A stretch of DNA of 64,000 nucleotides from Pseudomonas oryzihabitans. Lineage in GTDB: Bacteria; Pseudomonadota; Gammaproteobacteria; Pseudomonadales; Pseudomonadaceae. The stretch's first letter is position 1, and every line of letters starts with the position of its first letter. Location of the stretch: positions 1 to 64,000 of the forward strand of contig NZ_CP102429.1 of assembly GCF_024652905.1 (NCBI RefSeq), written 5' to 3'. The notes beneath the pieces were generated by a model. The model saw only the letters and a list, made by a program, of their open reading frames with translations, ran no database searches and was not told where the DNA came from. The translations under genes and the position numbers were made by a program. Positions 25,739-33,720 of the stretch are shown in pieces.

Positions 25739-25808
25739 GTATGACGCAATTTTCACGTCTATGGGTAGTTGCATACACAAGATTGGGTGATAGCCTTCGG
25801 CGGTCGAT

Positions 25809-27032
25809 ATGGGGGTTACCGTGGGCCAGTTGCTACCGAAGCAGGTGAAAGAGCTATCCGAACCAGGCGTCTATCAGGACGGCCGCGGCCTAATCCTGCG
25901 TGTGGCCAAGACCGGGGCCAAACGCTGGATCTTCAGGTTTTCCTTCCAAGGTCAGCGGTATGACGTGGGGCTGGGTGGCTATCCGGCGGTGTCGTTGAAG
26001 CAGGCCCGGCTTGAAGCGGACCGGCGCCGGCTGAAGATCGCAGAGGGCGCGCCTGAGTTACCGGGCCGGCGATCGCCTGCGGCTCAATCGCCGGCCGCCG
26101 GACCCGACCTCTTCGAGACCCTGGCCAGGCAGTACATAGCCACCCACGGCTCGTCGTGGAGCCACGACCATCACCGTCAATGGGTTAGCTCCATGGAGCG
26201 CTATGTCTTCCCGGTTCTTAGTCGCCGGCCGGTCGCCGAGATCGATACCGACCTGGTGCTGCAGGTGCTCCGCCCGATCTGGGACAAGATCGAGGTCACC
26301 GCCGCGCGCATCCGCAACCGCATTGAGTCGGTGCTCGATGCCGCCCAGGCACTGGGTTTTCGCGAAGGTGCCAATCCGGCTCGGTGGCGTGGCCACCTCG
26401 ACAAGCTGCTGCCCCGCCACGATCGCAATGTCACGCACCATCCAGCGGCGCCGGCGGAGAGCTGTCCATCCGTGCTGCATCGCCTGGATTCCCTGGACGG
26501 TCCAGCCGCCCGTGCAGCGGAGCTCCTGATCCTCACGTCGCTGCGCAATGCCGAGGTTCGCGAGGCAAGGTGGGCGGAGTTCGACTTCGACGCCAGACGC
26601 TGGACCATCCCGGCTGAACGCATGAAGCGAGACAAGGAGCATATCGTGCCCCTGACGGACCGGATGCTGGAAGTGCTTGAGCAGCAGAAGGGTCAGCACG
26701 ATACCTGGGTGTTCCCCAACGCCCGCGGTAAGAAACCACTGCCGGGTAACGCGATAGGCCGGGCGCTGCGGAAGGTCAAGCTTGAGGGAGCGGTCCCGCA
26801 CGGCTTCCGCTCGACGTTTCGTACCTGGGCGGCAGAGACCACCTCACACCCGAGGGAGATTTGCGAGAAGGCGCTGGCCCACAGTATTGGCTCCAAGACT
26901 GAGGCCGCCTACAACCGGGGGCCATTACTCGAAAAGCGGCGCGCACTGATGAGCGACTGGGAGACATTCTTGGCGATGCCGGAGCTGCCGGGCTCGGAGG
27001 CCGTTGCGCCAGGACGCCTGCAGGACGCCTAG
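25809..27032 (+). CDS. int: tyrosine recombinase (integrase)
   Basis: This 407-residue phage/ICE integrase has an N-terminal DUF4102-type arm-binding domain (KELSEPGVYQDGRGLILRVA, IFRFSFQGQRYDVGLGGYP), a SAM-like core-binding domain (about 100-200) and a catalytic domain. Active-site residues seen are Arg246 (TSLRNAEV), His331-x-x-Arg334 (HGFRSTFRTW), His358 (LAHS) and nucleophile Tyr368 (AAYNRG). Complete catalytic set, so probably active. No tRNA or att core is obvious beside it; the 3' end of the gene itself contains the first AGGACGCC repeats. It could integrate the element or resolve multimers. Confidence 0.88.
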   Translation: MGVTVGQLLPKQVKELSEPGVYQDGRGLILRVAKTGAKRWIFRFSFQGQRYDVGLGGYPAVSLKQARLEADRRRLKIAEGAPELPGRRSPAAQSPAAGPDLFETLARQYIATHGSSWSHDHHRQWVSSMERYVFPVLSRRPVAEIDTDLVLQVLRPIWDKIEVTAARIRNRIESVLDAAQALGFREGANPARWRGHLDKLLPRHDRNVTHHPAAPAESCPSVLHRLDSLDGPAARAAELLILTSLRNAEVREARWAEFDFDARRWTIPAERMKRDKEHIVPLTDRMLEVLEQQKGQHDTWVFPNARGKKPLPGNAIGRALRKVKLEGAVPHGFRSTFRTWAAETTSHPREICEKALAHSIGSKTEAAYNRGPLLEKRRALMSDWETFLAMPELPGSEAVAPGRLQDA

Positions 27033-27300
27033 CGTTATCTGTGAGGGCGAAGCGCTCCCGAAGCATGGAAGCTAGGACGCCTCCAGGACGCCTCGGCCAT
27101 AGACCCTCGGTGATGCCAGCTAGCGTAGGACGCCCCCAGGACGCCTCGGACACAGACCCTCAATGATGCCGGCTAGCGTAGGACGCCCCCAGGACGCCTC
27201 GGTAATAGATCGTCGATGGTGCCGGCCAGCGTAGGACGCCCCCAGGACGCCTAGGCCATAGACCCTCGATGGTACGCGCCAGCGCAGGGCGCCCCGAGGA
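27011..27300. repeat. 53-bp tandem repeats carrying paired AGGACGCC motifs
   Basis: Five copies begin near 27073, 27126, 27179, 27232 and 27285 (last one degenerate), exactly 53 bp apart. Each starts TAGGACGCCCCCAGGACGCC or a close variant, then ATAGACCCTCG and a GC-rich tail. One more pair lies at 27011-27030 inside the end of int. The array sits between convergent int and the FlhC-like gene. The same GGACGCCT word appears as palindromes upstream of parM (31889-32190), so a common binding protein is likely. Confidence 0.85.
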
Positions 27301-27389
27301 TACTCATTGGAGTTCGATGAGAAAACCAGCCACCAGACGGCTGGCCTTGCTATCCCCGCCCGTTGATGGAGGTGTAGCAAGCGTAATCG

Positions 27390-28151
27390 TTACGCCGAGC
27401 GAAGCAGGGGCATGGATTCCTGAGAGACCAGAGCGCGAACGAGCTGATCGCCGGCCGGGTAAAGCGCGACAATCTCGCGGCGCTCGACGTCCTTGTAGTC
27501 CAGAAGCTCTAACGCAGTCAGGTATTCCGGCTGGTTCAGCCCAAGCTGCTTCATGATCTCGTGTGAGCTGTAACCCCAATTGGTCAGCTGCTGGATGTTC
27601 AGGGCCAGCGCCAGGAGTTCTTCGGCTGGACGATCGGACATCGCAGCGTCATTCACATCGCAATGGAATCGATCTTTCACCACGGATTGCGAGCAGTACG
27701 GGCAGGTAGACTTGTTGGTGCTGGTTAGGGCGACATAGGTGAGCTGGCAGCACCGGCAAGCACGCATCACCAGGTCTTTGGAGCGGTATTCACGTGCCAC
27801 GACCCATGCTTCGTCGATCGAGAGGCACTCAGTCGGCGTGAAGTTCAGCGCCTCTCGATAGCCCAAATACGACTGGTGCGCAGCGATCACGGCTTCGACG
27901 TCGACACCCAAGAGTGGCTTACGAGCCACGCGGAGATAAGCACCCATGAAAAGAGCCGCCTCGATCACGCGAGCCTTGCTGGCCAATATGCGCGACCCCA
28001 GCGGCAGCGGGCCCGAACCGCCCCTGCTTACCACGTTCAGCCGCTTACGAGCGCTTGTCACCTGCTTGGCAGTCAGCTCGGTGTGCAGGGTGATGATGGT
28101 GCAACGGAAGCCGGCTTTGACCATCATGTCGATTAGAGCGGCGTTATCCAT
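27390..28151 (-). CDS. FlhC-like transcriptional activator (SetC/AcaC type)
   Basis: This 253-residue protein resembles the FlhC family. An N-terminal helical region (ELTAKQVTSARKRLNVVSRG) is followed by SRILASKARVIEAALFMGAYL, and a zinc site has two pairs: CRCC near 147-150 and CPYC near 166-169. FlhC homologues on mobile elements (SetC of SXT/R391, AcaC of IncA/C plasmids) form heteromers with FlhD-like partners and switch on conjugation genes. It follows an FlhD-like gene and a lytic transglycosylase gene, divergent from a CI-like repressor. That layout supports the role. Start ATG 28151 has GGAG upstream. Confidence 0.75.
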   Translation of the reverse strand: MDNAALIDMMVKAGFRCTIITLHTELTAKQVTSARKRLNVVSRGGSGPLPLGSRILASKARVIEAALFMGAYLRVARKPLLGVDVEAVIAAHQSYLGYREALNFTPTECLSIDEAWVVAREYRSKDLVMRACRCCQLTYVALTSTNKSTCPYCSQSVVKDRFHCDVNDAAMSDRPAEELLALALNIQQLTNWGYSSHEIMKQLGLNQPEYLTALELLDYKDVERREIVALYPAGDQLVRALVSQESMPLLRSA

Positions 28152-28184
28152 TTCGTGACATCTCCGTAGTTTGTAGAGTCGAGG

Positions 28185-28670
28185 TCAGGCGTGCAGGAGA
28201 CGCATGAATCGGTGAAGGACAGGTTCTGGATAGGGCTCCACACGCTGCCGCAAATGGCCGTCGCGTACGACGAACTGAATGCGACCCAGCGCTGCGATCT
28301 GGCGACGCTGCGTCGGAGAGGCGGTGAGCAGCCAATCCGCGTCGCTATCCTTCAGGTTCCAGTAGATTTGCGTTTCCATCTTGCGGTCCGACAGGCCCTC
28401 GCGGATCTCACCGAGCACCCCTACGACCTGGACAACGCTCTTCGTATTTAGAAGGTGCCGCTCCGCGTTACCGTCCTCACGATGAAGTAGAACGACTCGA
28501 AAGGCGGAAGCGGGCAGCTGGCTGAGCCTGCGAATGTCGCGGTCGGTAGCTGCTTTAAGCCAGGCGGTGTCTTCGGTGCTGATATCGAAGAAGCGGTGAA
28601 AAGCAGGGTCTTGTTCCCTGGCCCATTCACGCGCCATCTCCAGCAAGGTTTCGTCGGTCCCGCTGTTCAT
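28185..28670 (-). CDS. FlhD-like partner protein (SetD/AcaD type), tentative
   Basis: This 161-residue protein has a central segment (DTAWLKAATDRDIRRLSQLP) followed by a hydrophobic strand (FRVVLLHRE), which resembles the FlhD core of helix, L-P/T-x-x-x-x-L-A and strand. A second, weaker copy lies near the C-terminus (ADWLLTASPTQRRQIAALGR, then IQFVVRD). An internal duplication of an FlhD-like fold is therefore possible. Similarity is low, and the call rests mainly on its position directly before the FlhC-like gene. Its start overlaps the transglycosylase stop (TGATG). Confidence 0.55.
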   Translation of the reverse strand: MNSGTDETLLEMAREWAREQDPAFHRFFDISTEDTAWLKAATDRDIRRLSQLPASAFRVVLLHREDGNAERHLLNTKSVVQVVGVLGEIREGLSDRKMETQIYWNLKDSDADWLLTASPTQRRQIAALGRIQFVVRDGHLRQRVEPYPEPVLHRFMRLLHA

Positions 28671-29239
28671 CACGCGTCTCCGTTGCTTTTCTTGAGAAGG
28701 ATTAGCCGGCGCCAGACGCGCAGCACATCTTCGCCATAGGCTCGGGCAACGCTTGCTAACGCGGGATTGGGGGTGTGATAGCGACCAATGGCGAGCGCGA
28801 TATCGCCCCCCTGCTGCTTGAGGAATTCACAGAACGTCGAGACGGCTACTCGGACATTGGTGTGCAGATCCAGCAGCTCGGAAGGATCGGACACACGATG
28901 CCCGTTCCAACGCACGCTCACCTGCATGGCGCCGACTGCAATCATCTTTGTCCTGGAAAGAGCCTCCGTCAGAAGATGCTCGGCCTCAGCGCGGCTAGCC
29001 GGATGAAAGCCTTTTCCATCGATGTTGAGTGCGTAGGGATTAGGGGCAACCATCCGACCGGCATACTGCTTCGATTCGACCAGAGCCATGGCATAGAGCA
29101 GTTCCGGCGCAGGACGGCATTGCCCAATAGCCGGGCGATCCCAAACGGTTCCGTCCAGATCCAGCGCAAATGCCGCTTTCATCGGCAACGCGAGGAGCAG
29201 AGCAGCACCCAGTTTCCTTACCGCGACCCGGTGACTCAT
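28670..29239 (-). CDS. lytic transglycosylase of a transfer system
   Basis: This 189-residue protein has a signal peptide (LGAALLLALPMKAAFA) and an SLT fold. The catalytic Glu is in YAMALVESKQY, followed by GAMQVSVRWNG and the YH-x-P segment IGRYHTPNPA. Such enzymes open peptidoglycan for type IV secretion machines. It leads an operon with the FlhD-like and FlhC-like genes, an order also seen in SXT and IncA/C relatives as I recall it. Confidence 0.85.
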   Translation of the reverse strand: MSHRVAVRKLGAALLLALPMKAAFALDLDGTVWDRPAIGQCRPAPELLYAMALVESKQYAGRMVAPNPYALNIDGKGFHPASRAEAEHLLTEALSRTKMIAVGAMQVSVRWNGHRVSDPSELLDLHTNVRVAVSTFCEFLKQQGGDIALAIGRYHTPNPALASVARAYGEDVLRVWRRLILLKKSNGDA

Positions 29240-29652
29240 GAACCTAACCGCCCGACGTACTTTGACCCTAAATGATGGTCACTATTTTCGGCTGTGGTTC
29301 ACATTTCTTCAACGACACATTTGACAGATGGCGGCCTGCGAGAATGACCGGTACGCAAACGGCGACGGGCGGTATACAGTGTTAAGGAACTGTTAAGCTC
29401 ATCACAGATCATCTAGCGCAATAAGTAAATTATGGCGCCTGATAGTTGACAGTCCGGCCGAGGAGGTAAGCGCCAAATACATAAAATTGACGCATTGATG
29501 CCCAGTTTAAGGGTCAGATTTGGCACCAAGCCATCATAAGGAATGGTGTAAATAAAAAGGTCGTAAATGGTTGATACTTACGCCATCCAATCCATCCTTT
29601 CCGATCAAGACGACAATAAACCGGGAACCTCCATCAGTAGGAATGAACCACT
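29240..29652. promoter_or_regulatory. divergent control region, slt-flhDC-like operon and CI-like repressor
   Basis: This 413-bp noncoding stretch lies between divergent genes. TTGACA at about 29453 and TTGACG at about 29488 are -35-like elements facing the repressor, but no strong -10 follows. By analogy with SetR and its operators in SXT, repressor sites should be here; I do not see an obvious repeated palindrome. The repressor start has TAGGAATGA just upstream. Confidence 0.5.
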
Positions 29653-30351
29653 ATGCATTACACCCCCGATGCTATTTCGCACGAAGCGTTCGTACGGCGG
29701 GTCGAAGCGTTGCGCAAGGACCGCGGAATAAATGTTCCTAAGCTCGCGGCCTTACTGGGCGAGGCTGAATCCACCATCAAAAACATGCTGTACAAGAAGA
29801 CGACTCCCAACCGGGATCGGCTCGTGGCCATGGCCACGGTGCTCGATACCACGGTCGAGTACCTCGCTACGGGCTACGGGCCTGCGGACCACCAAGAAGG
29901 GTCTCCTGTCTCGCTCATTGTCCGTAGCCTCCACGAGCTGGCGCAGGAGCAGGGTTTTTTCCCTGCGGATGAGATCAGTCGCCCCATCAGCTCCCACCTC
30001 ACCAGCCTCACGTTGCCGCTGCCGTATATCCAGCAATACGGACTATCCGCTCAGCACACCCGGGCGGCCCAGGTCGAAAATGACGTCATGGCACCCTTCG
30101 TTGAGCGTGGCATGACCATCCTGATCGATGTGGCCGACCGTAAACCGAGCGAGGGCCTATTTATTGTGGTGCACCACGGTTCAGCGCTAATTCGCAACGT
30201 TTCTCTGACCAACGCAGGCTTCATGCTCATGACGTCGCAAGAGATGCACACTGCTATTAAGCTGGATATTGGTCCTTCAGACCCCACCGATCCGCTGCAG
30301 CCACGGCTGTTGGGGCGGGTGAAAGCGAAGTTTCGAATGGACCCTCTGTAA
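29653..30351 (+). CDS. CI/SetR-like repressor with S24-type C-terminal domain
   Basis: This 232-residue protein has an N-terminal XRE HTH (NVPKLAALLGEAESTIKNML, about 24-43) and a C-terminal LexA/CI-type domain (VENDVMAPFVERGMTILIDV, about 140-160). In the family the catalytic Ser sits in GDSM and the Lys in a later V-K-R strand. Here these read NDVM and LIRNV, so both the Ser and the Lys appear to be replaced and self-cleavage is unlikely. It is divergent from the transglycosylase-FlhDC-like operon and is the probable repressor of it. Confidence 0.82.
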   Translation: MHYTPDAISHEAFVRRVEALRKDRGINVPKLAALLGEAESTIKNMLYKKTTPNRDRLVAMATVLDTTVEYLATGYGPADHQEGSPVSLIVRSLHELAQEQGFFPADEISRPISSHLTSLTLPLPYIQQYGLSAQHTRAAQVENDVMAPFVERGMTILIDVADRKPSEGLFIVVHHGSALIRNVSLTNAGFMLMTSQEMHTAIKLDIGPSDPTDPLQPRLLGRVKAKFRMDPL

Positions 30352-30419
30352 CCCTGGGTTCCTGCACCTGATTTCGCCCCCGCCTTCCCGGCCCGCAGGG
30401 CCACCTATGCCCAGGCCCG

Positions 30420-30839
30420 CTATCCCGTCATCGCGGTGTTGAAACCTGGTCTTTTCCGAGCGAGCGGAACGGAGTTGTTCGATTCGCCGTTCGTTTCTGC
30501 CTTATTGAGCACCTCCGACTCTGGGGTGCCGGCCACGGGAGCCGGGACCTCAGCCTCTATAGGCGCCCCTGATGCCGGGGCGCTATTGATCGGGCGATCG
30601 TTCGAAAACTCTGGCTCATGGTCTTCGGGCAATTTTCCAGCCGGCTGCTGGACCGAGTTCGAGGCTGGCAAACGCCCGGCCGCTTGCTCGTACAGCAACC
30701 CGATCTGTGCCAAGTCCAGCAGCCGCTTCACACGTCGACGCTCGGGTAGGGATGTGAGCTCCGCCAGCAACGCAGGCGCCGTCCCGGTTTTGAATTTGAC
30801 GTTCAAGCGAAGCTTGAGCTCATCATCGTGATCGCTCAT
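30420..30839 (-). CDS. parR: ParR/StbB-like partition adaptor
   Basis: This 139-residue protein has an N-terminal ribbon-helix-helix-like region (LKLRLNVKFKTGTAPALLAE followed by LPERRRVKRLLDLAQIGLLYE) and a disordered Pro/Glu-rich C-terminal half. It follows the actin-like ParM gene by 10 bp, the order of type II partition operons. In those systems ParR binds the centromere repeats and the filament end. The centromere is probably the palindrome array at 31889-32190. Start ATG 30839 has GGGAGAGG upstream. Confidence 0.75.
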   Translation of the reverse strand: MSDHDDELKLRLNVKFKTGTAPALLAELTSLPERRRVKRLLDLAQIGLLYEQAAGRLPASNSVQQPAGKLPEDHEPEFSNDRPINSAPASGAPIEAEVPAPVAGTPESEVLNKAETNGESNNSVPLARKRPGFNTAMTG

Positions 30840-30849
30840 AGCCTCTCCC

Positions 30850-31860
30850 TTATTGATGCTGCAGCCAGTAGCCATAGGCATTCGAGATAATGGGTCGGTC
30901 GGCAGTGATCACCTTGGAGAGGGGAAAGATCTCCTCTGCGGCTGCTTGGTAGAAACCGCCGCCGCCGCCTCCCATGAGTACGAAGTCGATCGCCTCGCCC
31001 TCCAGGAAGCGCATCTGCTGCTTCATGTTGCTCAGGGCCTTGGGGACAACGGTCGCAACAGCCTGGTCGACGAAGGGCTTGAGCTCCACCTTGCTGCCGT
31101 ACAGCTGTATGTATGGCTTGCCACGCTGCAGCGCGATTTCGATCTTGTCCCGGCCAGGTCCAGGGCCGCCAAATTCACGGGCGATAGCCTGGTTGATCGC
31201 CTCGAGGAGCGCGCTCATGGCCTCCATCGACGAGTCACTGGAGTCCCGAACGATATCCCCGCGACGGAAGACCACCCAGTCGACTGAAAAGAAGCCCGGA
31301 TCAAGGACCAGAATGACGCCCTCATCCAAGTCGTCAGTGGCCTCGTAGGTGCTGTAGATGTAGTTCAGCGTCCCGACCGGCTGAGGCAGTACCGATACCT
31401 TGTGAACCTGGATCTCGCGCTGCGGGGCGACCTGGTGGGTACCGGTCAGCTGCGCTGTGAGCCGCTCAACGAGCTGGGGCTGGCGCATCTGGCTGACAGG
31501 TAAGCCCGTGATGAGGTGATCGATCTCGTTGCGCCCCTCGCCACATGCCTCACTGATCGATGCATTGAAGAGCGCACGGTAGGCCTTGGAAGCCGGATAG
31601 TCGGCGTGCAGCTCGCGCGTTACGCCGGCGCGGCCGGCGCTCAGAAATGCTGCCCAGGGCTCGCCATCCAACTGCACGTAGTGTTCACCTTCCTTGAGCG
31701 TGGCATTGCCGTTCAGGGAGTGGAGCGGCGCTGCTTGGGCAGGGCGAATGGATTGTGTGGGGTCTGCCGCGTCAGCGTACCCGTCGACACGCTTAACGTT
31801 GGAGTAGCCGATGTCGAGGCCTACTACGAAGGCAGGCGCGGTGTGATTCTTTCGGGTCAT
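30850..31860 (-). CDS. parM: ParM/StbA-like actin-fold partition ATPase
   Basis: This 336-residue actin-like ATPase has phosphate-1 motif FVVGLDIGYSNVKRVDG (near the N-terminus), phosphate-2 VILVLDPGFFSVDW (about 180) and the adenosine motif FVLMGGGGGGFYQ (about 295). These are arranged as in ParM/StbA/Alp proteins. It polymerises to push plasmid copies apart. It is first in a parM-parR operon whose upstream region carries six palindromes. Start ATG 31860; a longer frame to 31893 runs into the palindromes. Confidence 0.85.
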   Translation of the reverse strand: MTRKNHTAPAFVVGLDIGYSNVKRVDGYADAADPTQSIRPAQAAPLHSLNGNATLKEGEHYVQLDGEPWAAFLSAGRAGVTRELHADYPASKAYRALFNASISEACGEGRNEIDHLITGLPVSQMRQPQLVERLTAQLTGTHQVAPQREIQVHKVSVLPQPVGTLNYIYSTYEATDDLDEGVILVLDPGFFSVDWVVFRRGDIVRDSSDSSMEAMSALLEAINQAIAREFGGPGPGRDKIEIALQRGKPYIQLYGSKVELKPFVDQAVATVVPKALSNMKQQMRFLEGEAIDFVLMGGGGGGFYQAAAEEIFPLSKVITADRPIISNAYGYWLQHQ

Positions 31861-31888
31861 AGGTCTCTCGAATAGCGTCGCTGATGAG

Positions 31889-32190
31889 AGCACGGCTCAG
31901 GCGTCCTGCAGGACGCCTGAGCCGTGCTGTGTTATCCAAAAGCGATGTCACCTGACCCTCAGGCGTCCCTGGGGACGCCTCAGTCGTTACCTCAACTGCC
32001 ACAGCTGAGGCCAGGCGTCCTCCAGGACGCCTGGCAGGGCAGCGGAATGAGAAATCCTGACTCTCAGGCGTCCCTGGGGACGCCTCAGTCGTTACCTCAA
32101 CCGCCGCAGCTGAAGCCAGGCGTCCTCCAGGACGCCTGGCGGGGCAGTGCAAGCTGGCGCACATCGCTCGAGGCGTCCTCCAGGACGCCT
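31889..32190. repeat. candidate centromere: six GGCGTCC-N4-GGACGCC palindromes
   Basis: Palindromes with arms AGGCGTCC/GGACGCCT and a constant 4-bp spacer lie at 31899-31918, 31961-31980, 32013-32032, 32066-32085, 32118-32137 and 32171-32190. The first is extended into a perfect 40-bp palindrome (31889-31928). Positions two-three and four-five are a 105-bp direct duplication. The array starts 29 bp upstream of parM, where type II partition centromeres lie. The same word occurs as direct pairs at 27011-27300. Confidence 0.82.
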
Positions 32191-32358
32191 CAGATACAGC
32201 GTGCCACCGCCGGCCACTCGAACAGCCTCAGATTCCCCCCCTCAGCAGGGTGGGATTGCGCGCTATGACCTCGAATGCACTGGCTTAATCAGTAAGCGAA
32301 GGGGCGGCTGTGGCCAGCGCCTGTCGCTCCCAAGGGCGACTCAAAAAGCCTATTACTA

Positions 32359-33167
32359 ATCACCATCTAAACGGGTTTGTTGAAACGCCCTTCCCGTAAT
32401 GCAAATAAAGGCGTTTTGCTGAAATTATGGCTGAAACGGACTTACACCAGTCGTTTTCTTATAGTTAATGACAATCTAAACGGGTTTGTTGGTGAGTAAA
32501 AAAAGCACGCATGGCAATGGTCCATTTCTTAGTACTACTGACAATCTAAACGGGTTTGTTGGTATGGCGAGAAATTAGAAAAGCATGCGCAAGATTGTGC
32601 CAGAACGCTTGAAATGGAGGTTAAAGAGGTGGCTTAAGCCAGAAACCAGGCCTTCCGGGGCAATCAAAAATGCGTATTACTAATGACAATCTAAACGGGT
32701 TTATTGCAACGCCAGCAATCTAATGCCAATAAAGGCGTTTTGCTGAAATCCTGGCTGAAACGCGCCTACACCAGGCGTTTTCTTATAGTTAATGACAATC
32801 TAAACGGGTTTGTTGGAGAGAAAAAAAGCAGACATGGCAATGATCAATTTCTTAGTACTACTTACAATCTAAACGGGTTTGTTGGTATAGCAAGTAACTG
32901 GAAGAGCACGCGCAAGATTGTGCTGGGGGCCCTGAAAATGAGAGCTGGAACCTCCAGCAGCGGCTTGCGAATGGCGCCGAGAACACAATAGGTATTGACC
33001 ATACGGACGTTTAGGTTGTGATCCGAGATACAGACAGCTGTTGCTCGGCCTATCCGCTTATTAGTAATGACAATCTAAACGGGTTTGTGGTCAGCGGCTA
33101 AAAATGGCCTGCTAGTCGTCTTGAAAAAAGGGCTGCAGGACTAATGACAATCTCAACGGCATTATTG
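32359..33167. repeat. eight iteron-like direct repeats (candidate oriV or oriT region)
   Basis: Copies of a 24-bp word beginning TGACAATCTAAACGGGTTTG lie at about 32359, 32469, 32539, 32684, 32793, 32862, 33068 and 33144, the last diverged. All have the same orientation. The first three and next three copies belong to a tandem duplication of about 325 bp. The region is AT-rich relative to its surroundings and contains no gene. Directly repeated words of this size are typical of plasmid replication origins. Position just upstream of a MobI-like gene also allows an oriT or activator-binding role. Confidence 0.8.
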
Positions 33168-33187
33168 CTAGTAGATAGGTGATAACA

Positions 33188-33691
33188 ATGTACGACTTAG
33201 CTACCCCCCGACCTGATGGGCAGCGGATTCACGACAATTTCCAGCAGGCGATCGGGGCTATGGAAGACATCCGTCAGACCGTGAAAGCTGAAGCGCTTCG
33301 GCTGCGCGATGAATACTTCGCTGCCGCCAAGCAGCGCTCGGGGGGCAAGATCATCTATCGCCTCATCGACGTACGGGATAACGGCAAGGGGGCGATATCG
33401 ATCGTCTGGTGCAAGGTCTACTTCTACGACGGCCCTGGTGATAGCAAAAAGCAAGGTCGCCTACCGATAGCCAAAGGTCAGGGCTCGGTGTATGCGCCAG
33501 GGCCTGTCACCCGCGGTATGGATCACTGGTTCGTTGAGCTCTTCCAGCTCTATGAACCGCAGCTCGCGGTACTTCGAGACCAGATGCTGTACGCCTCGAA
33601 AATTCGCAAGCTGCTGGTCCAGCAGCAGCGCAAGGCGCAGTCGAGCATGCTGGGGTCGCCCCTTGCATTTCCGGAAACGGGGGTAGCGTAG
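33188..33691 (+). CDS. possible MobI-type conjugative transfer protein
   Basis: This 167-residue protein has a helical N-terminus (QQAIGAMEDIRQTVKAEALR), a beta-rich centre (YRLIDVRDNGKGAISIVWCK followed by VYFYD) and a helical, basic C-terminus. The centre and length recall MobI of SXT/R391 and IncA/C elements, an auxiliary oriT factor encoded next to oriT. I recognise this only by general pattern. The repeat-rich region directly upstream agrees with an origin nearby. Start ATG 33188 has AGGTG upstream; GTG 33179 is an alternative. Confidence 0.5.
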   Translation: MYDLATPRPDGQRIHDNFQQAIGAMEDIRQTVKAEALRLRDEYFAAAKQRSGGKIIYRLIDVRDNGKGAISIVWCKVYFYDGPGDSKKQGRLPIAKGQGSVYAPGPVTRGMDHWFVELFQLYEPQLAVLRDQMLYASKIRKLLVQQQRKAQSSMLGSPLAFPETGVA

Positions 33692-33720
33692 GGACATCAA
33701 CAACGGAGAACGTCCCCCCT

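Noticed and set aside
25524..25808. tRNA or attachment site beside the integrase
   Set aside because: No cloverleaf or tRNA 3' end could be recognised, and no direct repeat of this stretch was found elsewhere in the window.
27011..27300. CRISPR array at the 53-bp repeats
   Set aside because: The inter-motif sequence is itself repeated between units, so there are no unique spacers.
32359..33167. CRISPR array
   Set aside because: Repeats of similar size occur, but spacing is irregular (about 70 to 180 bp), there is a segmental duplication and no cas gene; fits iterons instead.
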